Source of the DNA: CBDFGT01 sp965247225
GTDB lineage: Bacteria > Pseudomonadota > Alphaproteobacteria > Rhizobiales > Rhizobiaceae
Assembly: GCA_965247225.1 (NCBI GenBank)
Contig: CBDFGT010000029.1
Coordinates: forward strand, 370,972-434,971
Direction of reading: 5' to 3'
Length of the DNA: 64,000 nt
Under the pieces are notes generated by a model. It made no database searches. It worked only from the letters and a program-made list of their open reading frames with translations, and was not told where the DNA came from. Positions 1 to 8,771 of the stretch are shown here, one piece after another (positions within the stretch are counted from its first letter, which is position 1; every line of letters begins with the position of its first letter). A program made the translations under genes and the position numbers.

Positions 1-1
1 G

Positions 2-649
2 CCGAAATCGCCGCTCGGCCCTTCTGCCCACCATTTTCTTGCTTTGAACGACATGGCCGACAATGACCGTGTGTGGACGCATTTGCGCCTGCATATCTAT
101 CCCGATGGCGGCATTGCCCGGTTGCGGGTCTATGGTCATGCGCATTTTGACTGGAGCAAGGTTACGGCAGGGCAGGAGGTTGATCTTGCCTATATTTTCA
201 ACGGAGCGAAATCGCTTGCCTGGTCGAATGCCCATTATGGTGTGCCGGACCAGATGCTGGCACCGGGGCGCGGTATCAATATGGGCGATGGCTGGGAGAC
301 GGCGCGCCGGCGCGGGCCGGGCCATGACTGGGCCATTATCAAGCTGGGCCATTGCGGCAGCATTCACCGGGTTGTTGTTGATACGGCGCATTTCAAGGGC
401 AATTTTCCCGATACATGCGAGATCTTTGCGGCCCATCTGGGCGAGCACGGCGATACGTTTACAGAGGAAGAGATTGCCGCCTCCGAAGGCTGGTCTGTTC
501 TCCTGCCCAGAACAAAATTGCAGATGGATCATATCCATGAATTTTCAGGGGACACTGTCAAAAATATCGGGCCGGTAACACATGTGCGCTTTGCCATGCA
601 TCCCGATGGCGGGGTCAGCCGGTTGCGCCTGTTCGGCCACAAGGCCTGA
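2..649 (+). CDS. alc: Allantoicase, C-terminal part (start lies before the window)
   Basis: Allantoicase hydrolyses allantoate to ureidoglycolate and urea in cytosolic ureide degradation. The reading frame is already open at the first codon of the window and ends in TGA, so only about the last 215 residues are present; the family is usually near 330-350 residues. Visible features are the repeated jelly-roll signature with HPDGG/YPDGG followed by RLR(L/V)xGH (near residues 35 and 200 of this part), and the conserved segment GWETARRRGPGHDW. The next enzyme of the pathway, allA, lies downstream in the same direction, but two toxin-antitoxin modules now separate them. The identification is confident; the true start cannot be seen. 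Confidence 0.93.
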   Translation, partial: PKSPLGPSAHHFLALNDMADNDRVWTHLRLHIYPDGGIARLRVYGHAHFDWSKVTAGQEVDLAYIFNGAKSLAWSNAHYGVPDQMLAPGRGINMGDGWETARRRGPGHDWAIIKLGHCGSIHRVVVDTAHFKGNFPDTCEIFAAHLGEHGDTFTEEEIAASEGWSVLLPRTKLQMDHIHEFSGDTVKNIGPVTHVRFAMHPDGGVSRLRLFGHKA

Positions 650-701
650 TGGATTTTCGGCTGCGTATGGTGTAGACTGCATCTGTCAGCGGAGAACAGT
701 C

Positions 702-778
702 ATGCGACCATCAGAAGCGATCAAGGGAAAGTCGGAAGCCATCCGGGCGCTGGCGGCCAAGTATAACACCGCCAATCC
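702..778 (+). repeat. 77-bp exact repeat, copy A (5' end of first mntA)
   Basis: The first 77 bases of this gene are identical to 1379-1455, while the rest of the two genes is clearly diverged. This pattern suggests gene conversion or unequal recombination between the paralogues. Confidence 0.9.
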
Positions 779-992
779 CCGGTTTTTCGGTTCGGTTGTT
801 CACGGCACCGATACGGAGATGAGCGATGTCGATATTCTGGTCGATGCGCTGGAGACGACAACATTCATCCATCTGGGCGGGTTGCAGGCCGAACTTGAAA
901 CACTTCTGGGTGTGAGGGTAGATGTGAGGACGCCGGGCGCATTGAACAAGAGCTACCGGGGAGATATCATGTCCAGAGCCGTTCCGGTATGA
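702..992 (+). CDS. mntA: MNT-type nucleotidyltransferase antitoxin, copy 1
   Basis: This 96-residue protein has the minimal nucleotidyltransferase signature: G30-S31 followed by S41-D42-V43-D44, with a later acidic residue in VDVRT. Known MntA proteins neutralise HepT RNases by adding AMP to a tyrosine of the toxin. The ATG at 702 is chosen because the second copy begins with the same residues; an open frame upstream is just the allantoicase tail region. It overlaps the downstream toxin by 4 nt, the usual layout of this module. Its first 77 bases are identical to the start of copy 2. Function in this organism is inferred from family and pairing. Confidence 0.85.
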   Translation: MRPSEAIKGKSEAIRALAAKYNTANPRFFGSVVHGTDTEMSDVDILVDALETTTFIHLGGLQAELETLLGVRVDVRTPGALNKSYRGDIMSRAVPV

Positions 993-1333
993 CCTTTGAC
1001 AGATTGACGCAATACGTTGCCGAGATGAAAACTGCGGCAAGGGATGCGCTGGGTTTCATTGAAACGATGCAGTGGGCAGAGTTTGCCGAAGATAAACGAA
1101 CGCAGCTGGCTGTTACGATGTGCCTTATCCGCATAGGGGAACAGGCATCAAAATTGTCTTTAAAGTATCCATCTTTTGCTGCGGAAAATGCGACTATACC
1201 CTGGCAGAACATCCGGAACATGCGAAACCAGATTGCCCACAATTATGAAAATGTTGATCTTGAAGTTGTATGGCGCACTGTGAAGGATTCTCTCCCGGAG
1301 CTTGTTTTTGCACTTGAAAATGCTGCCGTTTGA
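989..1333 (+). CDS. hepT: HepT-like HEPN RNase toxin (DUF86), copy 1
   Basis: This is a 114-residue all-helical DUF86/HEPN protein. The catalytic RX4HXY motif is intact as R79-NQIA-H84-N-Y86. In characterised systems this motif forms the RNase site of a HepT dimer, and the terminal tyrosine is the residue AMPylated by MntA. The gene starts four bases inside the upstream MNT gene, so the two are translationally coupled. Intact catalytic residues and an intact partner suggest a working module. Which RNA it cuts cannot be told from sequence. Confidence 0.85.
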   Translation: MTFDRLTQYVAEMKTAARDALGFIETMQWAEFAEDKRTQLAVTMCLIRIGEQASKLSLKYPSFAAENATIPWQNIRNMRNQIAHNYENVDLEVVWRTVKDSLPELVFALENAAV

Positions 1334-1378
1334 ATGTGATTTGTTGGATATTGAAATTCGTGTTTCAGGAGCCGAATG

Positions 1379-1455
1379 ATGCGACCATCAGAAGCGATCA
1401 AGGGAAAGTCGGAAGCCATCCGGGCGCTGGCGGCCAAGTATAACACCGCCAATCC
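1379..1455 (+). repeat. 77-bp exact repeat, copy B (5' end of second mntA)
   Basis: Identical to 702-778; the similarity drops sharply after this point. Confidence 0.9.
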
Positions 1456-1669
1456 GCGCTTCTTCGGTTCCGTTGTTCACGGCACGGATAGGGAGGACAG
1501 TGACGTCGATATTCTGGTCGATGCGCTTCCGGGCACGACGCTGTTTCATCTGGGGGGGGTGCAGGATGAACTGGAAACGCTGCTTGGTGTTTCTGTTGAT
1601 GTTGTGACAACGGATGAAATTCCAAATTCCAAGCGTCAGCGGCTTATTGATTCTGCGGTTTCCTGCTGA
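1379..1669 (+). CDS. mntA: MNT-type nucleotidyltransferase antitoxin, copy 2
   Basis: This 96-residue paralogue of the gene at 702 keeps G30-S31 and S41-D42-V43-D44, so the nucleotidyltransferase core looks intact. Two consecutive ATG codons lie at 1376 and 1379; an AGGAG at 1367-1371 sits seven bases before 1379, and the paralogue starts at the equivalent codon, so 1379 is preferred. The stop overlaps the start of the second HepT by one base. It differs from copy 1 mainly after residue 27 (for example DREDSD against DTEMSD), so the two antitoxins have probably specialised for different partners. That last point is inference. Confidence 0.83.
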   Translation: MRPSEAIKGKSEAIRALAAKYNTANPRFFGSVVHGTDREDSDVDILVDALPGTTLFHLGGVQDELETLLGVSVDVVTTDEIPNSKRQRLIDSAVSC

Positions 1670-2022
1670 TGGATGAACGACTGAAAGATCTTTTGCATGA
1701 GCTTTGCCTGGCTGCCAGGCAAGCTGTCGATTATACTGACACAATCAGCTTTGAGGACTTTCAAAATGATGTCATGCGGCAGCAGGCTGTAGCGATGTGC
1801 TTTCTGATTATTGGTGAGTGTGCAGCTAGACTCATGGCAGATCATCCCGACTTTGTCGCTGCACACAGTGATTTGCCCTGGCAAAGTATGCGCGGCATGC
1901 GAAATCGAATTGCGTATGCTTATTTCAAGCTGAAGCTGGATTATGTCCGGGATGCTGCCAGACATAATCTGCCGATGTTGACGGCCGCAATTTGTCTTGG
2001 TGAAAGGGGTGTTGCCTTATGA
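1669..2022 (+). CDS. hepT: HepT-like HEPN protein with altered catalytic motif, copy 2
   Basis: This 117-residue DUF86/HEPN protein pairs with the second MNT gene, whose stop codon overlaps its start. At the position of the RNase motif it reads R78-NRIA-Y83-A-Y85. The catalytic histidine found in copy 1 (H84) is replaced by tyrosine (codon TAT), while the AMPylatable tyrosine is kept. A HEPN protein without this histidine is expected to have little or no RNase activity, though it could still bind RNA or the partner. Its stop overlaps the allA start by four bases, so allA translation may depend on ribosomes leaving this gene. Confidence 0.8.
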   Translation: MDERLKDLLHELCLAARQAVDYTDTISFEDFQNDVMRQQAVAMCFLIIGECAARLMADHPDFVAAHSDLPWQSMRGMRNRIAYAYFKLKLDYVRDAARHNLPMLTAAICLGERGVAL

Positions 2023-2543
2023 AATCTGCTGCAAACCCGCAACCCGTGCAGATGCTCCCCATTCAACCCCTCACCCAAGCCGCCTTTGCCCCCTTCGGCG
2101 ATGTCATCGAGCCTGATCCATCCTCGATGCGACTGATCAATTCCGGCACGACCGAGCGCTATCACGCCCTGGCGCGGGCCGAGGCTCCGGGGGATGGTGC
2201 GTCTGTGATCCTCAATATTTTCCGCGGGCAGGCGCGGTCCTTTCCCTATGCGGTCACGATGATGGAGCGGCATCCGTTTGGCAGCCAGAGTTTTTCACCC
2301 CTGTCACCCAACCCGTTTCTGGTGGTGGTAGCGGAAGATGAAGGCGGGAGACCCGGCACCCCGCAGGTGTTCCTGGCCAAGAACGGACAGGGCGTGAATT
2401 ACCGGGCCAATGTCTGGCACCATCCGCTGATGGCGCTGGAGCGGATATCGGATTTTCTGGTTGTGGACCGCGACGGGCCGGGGCATAATCTCGAAGAGTA
2501 TTTTTATGACGATGCTTTTGTGATCGGGGAGCCTTTGCGATGA
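2019..2543 (+). CDS. allA: Ureidoglycolate lyase
   Basis: This 174-residue protein matches the full length of the AllA family, a cupin-fold enzyme that splits ureidoglycolate into glyoxylate and urea, the last step of allantoin use. Recognisable segments are AFAPFGDVIE near the N-terminus, MERHPFGSQSF in the middle, and the metal-site region NYRANVWHHPLMAL. It overlaps the preceding HEPN gene and the following uraH gene by four bases each (ATGA junctions), so it is read as part of one plus-strand unit. The pathway fits the partial alc upstream and the purine operon on the other strand. Confidence 0.92.
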   Translation: MKSAANPQPVQMLPIQPLTQAAFAPFGDVIEPDPSSMRLINSGTTERYHALARAEAPGDGASVILNIFRGQARSFPYAVTMMERHPFGSQSFSPLSPNPFLVVVAEDEGGRPGTPQVFLAKNGQGVNYRANVWHHPLMALERISDFLVVDRDGPGHNLEEYFYDDAFVIGEPLR

Positions 2544-2896
2544 CCGGATTGACCACCCATGTTCTGGATACCGCCCTTGGAAAACCGGCGCAGGGCATGC
2601 GTATAGACCTTGTCGGCGTTTCCGGGGACAGCCGCTGCGCCATCATGACCGTCTATACCAATGCTGACGGACGGGTGGATGGCGGGCCGATGCTGAAGGG
2701 CGACACGTTCGTGGCTGGCATCTATGAACTGGTATTTCATGCCGGAGACTACCTGCGCAGCACGGGTGCTATGCTGACGGACCCGCCGTTTCTCGACATC
2801 ATTCCCATCCGCTTCGGCATTTCCGACACGACGGCGCATTATCATGTGCCATTGCTGATTTCGGGATACGGGTTTTCCACATATCGTGGAAGCTGA
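2540..2896 (+). CDS. uraH: 5-hydroxyisourate hydrolase (transthyretin-like)
   Basis: This 118-residue protein has the family's hallmark C-terminal YRGS tetrapeptide, the N-terminal TTHVLDTALGKPA segment with its catalytic histidine, the DGRVDGG arginine region and the HVPLL segment. It hydrolyses 5-hydroxyisourate, the product of urate oxidation, to OHCU. Its supplier here would be the urate hydroxylase PuuD on the opposite strand. It starts four bases within allA. The convergent VapC gene begins only two bases after its stop codon, leaving no room for a separate terminator. Confidence 0.95.
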   Translation: MTGLTTHVLDTALGKPAQGMRIDLVGVSGDSRCAIMTVYTNADGRVDGGPMLKGDTFVAGIYELVFHAGDYLRSTGAMLTDPPFLDIIPIRFGISDTTAHYHVPLLISGYGFSTYRGS

Positions 2897-2898
2897 GT

Positions 2899-3288
2899 TT
2901 ACAGCAGTTTCAAGCCCAGATGTTCGTGCATAGGCGTAAAATCTCTATCATGCTGCAAAAGGGAGTGCCCGTGTTCAATACAGAAGGTTCCGATGATCAG
3001 GTCTGCAGACTTCCTGACGGTTATGCCGCGTTGCCGCAGGGTCCGGTAATTCCTGGCAGCAATAACCGCCAGATGGGCGTCCAGCATATTGGCGATGTGG
3101 AATGCAGACAGCTGGATTTCGATGAGGCTGGCATGGGACTGGTCACGGGCACCCTGCAACAGTTCAAGCAGGATGATGTCGCCAACGATAATCTCGCCTG
3201 TATCTTTAATGCCAGTCAGTTTCAGCGCTGTGGGACTTTTGCTGTCCCGAAAAAATGCAATCCAGACCGAGCTGTCGACGACAATCAT
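2899..3288 (-). CDS. vapC: VapC-type PIN-domain RNase toxin
   Basis: This 129-residue PIN-domain protein shows the expected acidic residues: D5 in VVDSSVWI, E in LLELLQGA, and two aspartates in KSADLIIG and QHDRDFTP. VapC toxins are Mg-dependent endoribonucleases, usually directed at tRNA or rRNA. It overlaps the upstream vapB by four bases. The full length and complete acidic quartet suggest an active enzyme held in check by VapB. Confidence 0.9.
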   Translation of the reverse strand: MIVVDSSVWIAFFRDSKSPTALKLTGIKDTGEIIVGDIILLELLQGARDQSHASLIEIQLSAFHIANMLDAHLAVIAARNYRTLRQRGITVRKSADLIIGTFCIEHGHSLLQHDRDFTPMHEHLGLKLL

Positions 3289-3482
3289 GGCTGGCCGGTT
3301 CTGAGCCGCTCAAGATCACCCTCCCAGCCGATATCCCGCAGTTCCTGCAGAGCTTGCGTTCGCCTGTCTGCCGCTATCATCATCCGCATCGCTCTTTCCA
3401 CAGCCTCTTTTTTTGTGGATGCGCCGGACAAGGCCATGGCTTGCGCCATCAAACTTTCATCAATATCGATATTGGTCCGCAT
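3285..3482 (-). CDS. vapB: VapB-type antitoxin
   Basis: This 65-residue protein opens with MRTNIDIDESLMAQAM, typical of the short VapB antitoxins (DUF2191-like). The N-terminus should form the DNA-binding fold and the C-terminus (DIGWEGDLERLRTG) should wrap the toxin. It is the first gene of the vapBC unit, and a perfect inverted repeat lies directly before its start, which fits autoregulation by the VapBC complex. Confidence 0.88.
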   Translation of the reverse strand: MRTNIDIDESLMAQAMALSGASTKKEAVERAMRMMIAADRRTQALQELRDIGWEGDLERLRTGQP

Positions 3483-3490
3483 CGCAGTTT

Positions 3491-3526
3491 CCCATGTGTA
3501 TCAAATTTCAATTTAATACACATGGG
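3491..3526. promoter_or_regulatory. Probable vapBC operator: 11-bp perfect inverted repeat
   Basis: CCCATGTGTAT at 3491-3501 is matched exactly by its reverse complement at 3516-3526, with an AT-rich 14-base spacer. It lies 9 bases before the vapB start, where TA complexes usually bind to repress their own promoter. The binding itself is inferred. Confidence 0.7.
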
Positions 3527-3537
3527 AATTTTGTCAA

Positions 3538-4578
3538 TTACAGCGATGCCATGTCGATGACGAAGCGGTAGCGCACATCGCTTTTGATCACCCGCTCATA
3601 GGCGGCGTTGATGTCCTGAATGTTGATTGTCTCGATTTCGGAGACAATGTTGTGCTTTCCGCAGAAATCCAGCATCTCCTGTGTTTCCCGGATCGAGCCG
3701 ATTGAGGAACCCGACAGCGAGCGGCGGCCCGGGACCAGCGAGAAGGCGTGAACTGGAACGGCATGTTCCGGCAGGCCGACCAGCACCATGGAGCCGTCAA
3801 TTTTCAGGAGGTTCAAATAGGCATTCCAGTCGACCACTGTGCCGACTGTATTGATGATCAGGTCAAAGGAGCCTTCCAGTGTCTTGAATGTCTCAGGGTT
3901 GCCCGTGGCATAATAATGGTCTGCACCCAGTTTCAGCCCGTCTTCCTGCTTTGAAAGCGACTGGCTCAAAACCGTGACCTCTGCACCCATCGCATGGGCC
4001 AGTTTGACACCCATATGGCCAAGGCCGCCCATGCCGATGATGGCAACTTTCTTGCCGGGGCCTGCTTTCCAGTGGCGCAGCGGCGAATAAAGCGTGATAC
4101 CGGCACAGAGCAGCGGCGCTGCAGCATCGAGCGGCATATTGTCCGGTATCGAACAGACATAGCCTTCGCGCACGACCACATGGTCGGAATAGCCGCCATA
4201 GGTCGGTGTCACGCCATCGGCCTCAAAGCCGTTATAAGTTGGCACAACGCCCGGCATATAATGTTCCAGATCGACATCACGGGTGGCGCATTGCGTGCAA
4301 GAATGCACGAAACAGCCGACGCCTACCCGGTCACCGGGCCTGAATCGGGTCACTCTGGAGCCGACTTCACGCACAATGCCTGCAATTTCGTGGCCCGGCA
4401 CCATGGGGTATACGGAATTGCCCCATTCATTGCGGGCCTGATGGATATCGGAATGGCAAACGCCGCAGAACTTGATGTCTATAACAACGTCGTCCCCGTT
4501 GGGCGCACGGCGCTCGAAGGTGAAATATTCCAGCGGTCTGGTTGCGTCGGTGGCGGCATAGCCCCTGGCGAATGTCAT
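3538..4578 (-). CDS. Zinc-dependent NAD(P)-linked alcohol dehydrogenase (YahK/cinnamyl type)
   Basis: This 346-residue medium-chain dehydrogenase has the catalytic zinc ligands in CGVCHSDIH and GHE, and a Rossmann motif GMGGLGHMG near residue 185. The family reduces aldehydes or oxidises primary alcohols with NADP(H). In the structural zinc lobe the sequence is SCTQCATRDVDLEHYM, so two of the usual four cysteines are replaced by Arg and Met; I believe related bacterial proteins share this, so it is probably a subfamily trait rather than damage. It stands alone between two TA modules, and its substrate cannot be named. Confidence 0.85.
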   Translation of the reverse strand: MTFARGYAATDATRPLEYFTFERRAPNGDDVVIDIKFCGVCHSDIHQARNEWGNSVYPMVPGHEIAGIVREVGSRVTRFRPGDRVGVGCFVHSCTQCATRDVDLEHYMPGVVPTYNGFEADGVTPTYGGYSDHVVVREGYVCSIPDNMPLDAAAPLLCAGITLYSPLRHWKAGPGKKVAIIGMGGLGHMGVKLAHAMGAEVTVLSQSLSKQEDGLKLGADHYYATGNPETFKTLEGSFDLIINTVGTVVDWNAYLNLLKIDGSMVLVGLPEHAVPVHAFSLVPGRRSLSGSSIGSIRETQEMLDFCGKHNIVSEIETINIQDINAAYERVIKSDVRYRFVIDMASL

Positions 4579-4669
4579 GATGAAAGTCCTTTATGGATGG
4601 AGCCGGAACTGGCCGTATGAGGCTGCTATATAGGCGCGTTCAGAGGGCTTTCAACCGCGTCCCGAAGCA

Positions 4670-4990
4670 TCATCGCAGGTCGCCGAGACCATCCAGAATG
4701 ACGGGAGGTTTGCCAGGAAACCGGACCACAAGATTGAGTTCGCCGCCCATCGCCTCAACATAGGAGCGGACTGTTGAAATCAGCAGGTCCGAGCGCTTTT
4801 CCATGCGGGCAATGCTCACCTGGCTTTTGCCCAGATCCTTTGCCAGACGTTCCTGGGTGAGATCCTGCGATTTGCGCAATTCCTGCAGGGTCTGATATTC
4901 TTCTGTCAGCCTTGCTGCACCGTCCTGAATTCTTTTGCGCATATCTTCCGGTTGTTGCGCCAACCAGTCCAGATAGTTCACGGGCATCAT
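4670..4990 (-). CDS. higA: HigA-type antitoxin with XRE helix-turn-helix
   Basis: This 106-residue protein has a Cro/C1-type helix-turn-helix in its middle (LRKSQDLTQERLAKDLGKSQVS, residues about 38-60) and a C-terminal extension with LNLVVRFPGKPPV. It follows the toxin gene with a four-base overlap, the toxin-first order typical of higBA. It should neutralise HigB and repress the shared promoter. Confidence 0.85.
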   Translation of the reverse strand: MMPVNYLDWLAQQPEDMRKRIQDGAARLTEEYQTLQELRKSQDLTQERLAKDLGKSQVSIARMEKRSDLLISTVRSYVEAMGGELNLVVRFPGKPPVILDGLGDLR

Positions 4991-5292
4991 CTTTCTCCTT
5001 GTTCGTCCAGATATTTTATAAACCTGCGCTCGGCCGTCGTAACAAGTTTTTTATAGAAGCGCTTCTGGCTGGTTCCGATTTTGTTGCCGACCGTCAGCAA
5101 TATCGCAGATCGCTTGGGGTCAAAGGCAAAGGCAATACGCCAGATTCCACCGTCTGCCTCACACCTCAATTCCTTCATATTTGTGTATCTGGAACCGTAA
5201 AGTGTATCAGCATAGGGGCGTGAAAGATGTGGTCCGAACTTGATCAAAAGCTCGATTGCAAACGCGATCAATTCCTGAACTGACGGATGCAA
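4987..5292 (-). CDS. higB: HigB-type toxin (RelE/ParE superfamily, Gp49-like)
   Basis: This 101-residue protein has the phage-derived Gp49-like/HigB layout: an N-terminal helix with GPHLSRPYADTLYGSRYTNMKELR, a core WRIAFAFDPKRSAILLTVGNK, and a basic C-terminal helix KRFYKKL. Members cut mRNA on the ribosome. It is the first gene of the pair and overlaps higA by four bases. The 80 bases before it, up to the guaD stop, are AT-rich and should hold the promoter. Nothing suggests inactivation. Confidence 0.85.
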   Translation of the reverse strand: MHPSVQELIAFAIELLIKFGPHLSRPYADTLYGSRYTNMKELRCEADGGIWRIAFAFDPKRSAILLTVGNKIGTSQKRFYKKLVTTAERRFIKYLDEQGER

Positions 5293-5372
5293 TGTTTCAA
5301 ATTCTTCGGCAAACTCATCACAAAATATAACTTACCACATCACTATAACCTTAAAGCTATATACCCTGAAAG

Positions 5373-6670
<1,298 letters not shown>

Positions 6671-6674
<4 letters not shown>

Positions 6675-7909
6675 TGTTTCTTGCTTCCTTCCACGGCGCT
6701 TTCAAACCAGGCAACCACCAGCTTTCGTTCGTCCGGTGTCATGTCGGTCACATTGCCGGGCGGCATGGCGTGGCTGCGCCCGGCCTGGAGATAGATCTCG
6801 CGGGCATGGGCGGCAATATCGGCGTCCTCCTCCAGCTTCACAGCCTTCGGCGCGCGTGCAATGCCCTCATAGACCGGCTCGGCTGCGTGGCACATGGTGC
6901 AGCGGGTGGAAATCATGTCCTTGACGGCGGCAAAATGGGCGTCACCTGCAAAGCGGGAAAAGGCCGGTGCCGTGGCCACATCCGTGGTTCCTGTCAGCAC
7001 CTTTGGCACGGTCGACAGCCACATGACGAGAATGAACAGGATCAGGGTGACAATCCAGGTCCAGGTGGGGCGGCCCTTGCGGGCATGGACGCTGTTGAAC
7101 CAGTGGCGGATGGTAACGCCCATCAGGAACACAAGTGCTGCAATGATCCAGTTGAACTGCGTGCCGAAAGCCAGCGGATAATGGTTGGACAGCATGAAAA
7201 AAATGACCGGCAGTGTCAGGTAATTGTTATGCAGGGACCGCTGTTTGGCCATCATGCCATATTTCGGGTCCGGGGTGCGTCCGGCAATCAGGTCGGCAAC
7301 GACGATCTTCTGGTTGGGAATGATGATGAAGAACACGTTGGCCGACATGATCGTGGCGGTAAAGGCCCCCAGATGCAGGAAGGCGGCGCGGCCGGTAAAC
7401 ACCTGCGTGTAACCCCAGGCCATGGCCACCAGTGCCACAAACAACAGGCCCATCAGGCCCCAGGTGCTTTTGCCGATCGGGGATTTGCACAGGAAATCAT
7501 AAAACAGCCAGCCGACGGACAGGGATGCCATGGAGATGAGAATGGCAACTGCCGGCGACACATCCAGCACATGCCGGTCAATCAGGAACAGGTCTGCGCC
7601 GCCATAATAGACCACGGCCAGCATCGCAAAGCCGGAAAGCCAGGTGCTGTAGCTCTCCCATTTGTGCCAGGTCAGGTGATCGGGCATATGGGACGGGGCC
7701 ACCAGATATTTCTGGATGTGGTAAAAGCCGCCGCCATGGACCTGCCATTCCTCACCATATACGCCCTGCGGCATGGCATCGCGTTTGACGAGGCCCAGAT
7801 CCAGCGCGATGTAGAAAAAGCTTGATCCGATCCAGGCAATGGCCGTGATCACATGCAGCCAGCGCACGGCAAAGGCCAGCCACTCCCAGGCTATGGCATA
7901 TTCGTACAT
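6671..7909 (-). CDS. puuD: Urate hydroxylase PuuD, membrane protein with C-terminal cytochrome c domain
   Basis: This 412-residue protein has about eight predicted membrane segments followed by a C-terminal class-I cytochrome c domain with a CTMCH haem motif. PuuD oxidises urate to 5-hydroxyisourate and is thought to pass electrons to the respiratory chain through its haem domain. The frame is open further upstream, but MYEYAIAWEW at 7909 is chosen because an AAGGGG sits just ahead and family members begin this way. It overlaps guaD by four bases and follows xdhC after about 58 bases. Its product is used by UraH on the other strand. Confidence 0.93.
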
Positions 7910-7967
7910 TTTATTCCCCTTTTTTATGCAACCATATGAGCCGATAAACGTCCTTCTGAAAAGTCTC

Positions 7968-8771
7968 TTATTGCAACAATGTCTGCACCAGCTCCGCTGC
8001 CACAAGCGCTGCGATGACCTCCGGGCGCTTGTCCTTCACTTTCGCGCCGCCTATGGGCAGGACAAGACTGTCGAGCAGGTCTGAACTGTCGGCCTCGCGG
8101 CGCAGCCAGCTTTTGAATGTGGCGCGTTTGGTGGCCGAGCCGATCATGCCGACATAGGCCAGATCCCTGCGCTTGAGGGCAGCAAGGGCGATCATGAAAT
8201 CCAGCGCATGGTCGTGGGTGAGGATGACCACGGCGCCGCCAGGTGCAATCGTTTCGACGGCAGTTTCCGGCATGGCGACCCGTCTGGCGTCAATGCCATC
8301 GGGCAGATGGGCCAGCGCTTCGGCGCGGGTTTCCACCACCATCACCCGGAAGGGCAGCGGTCGCAGGGCAGAGGCCAGCGCCAGGCCGACATGGCCTGCT
8401 CCAAACAGCACGACTTCCGGAAAGCCGGATTCCGTTGCCGCCAGCCGCGCCATCATGGCATCGCGCTTGCCCGGGTCCATCCGGCGGAACGACAGTTGCA
8501 CACGGCCGCCGCAGCACTGGCCAATTTCCGGTCCGAGCGGAATATCAAGCGTCTTGGGCCGGTCCGCACCGGACAGGATGGCACGGGCATGGTCGATTGC
8601 GATCAATTCCAGTTGTCCGCCGCCGATTGTGCCGACGCTTTCCTGGGCGGATACCAGCATGAAAGCATCGGTTTCGCGGGGGGTCGAGCCTTTGGTCGCG
8701 GCGATTTCCACCAGAATGGCCGTAGTGGATGTCGCCAGGAAGTCCCGGATTCTTTCGATGCTCTCAGGCAT
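7968..8771 (-). CDS. xdhC: Xanthine dehydrogenase accessory protein XdhC
   Basis: This 267-residue protein helps insert the sulfurated molybdenum cofactor into xanthine dehydrogenase. It has the N-terminal XdhC motif KGSTPRETDAFMLV followed by GTIGGGQLE, and a C-terminal Rossmann-like region starting VVLFGAGHVGLALASAL. Its start overlaps the 3' end of xdhB by eight bases, so the chaperone is made directly after its client subunit. It is intact and of normal length. Confidence 0.93.
   Translation of the reverse strand: MPESIERIRDFLATSTTAILVEIAATKGSTPRETDAFMLVSAQESVGTIGGGQLELIAIDHARAILSGADRPKTLDIPLGPEIGQCCGGRVQLSFRRMDPGKRDAMMARLAATESGFPEVVLFGAGHVGLALASALRPLPFRVMVVETRAEALAHLPDGIDARRVAMPETAVETIAPGGAVVILTHDHALDFMIALAALKRRDLAYVGMIGSATKRATFKSWLRREADSSDLLDSLVLPIGGAKVKDKRPEVIAALVAAELVQTLLQ

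Noticed and set aside
3538..4578. Alcohol dehydrogenase as a degraded gene because two structural-zinc cysteines are missing
   Set aside because: Catalytic zinc and cofactor motifs are intact, the length is normal, and I believe relatives share the same Arg/Met pattern.
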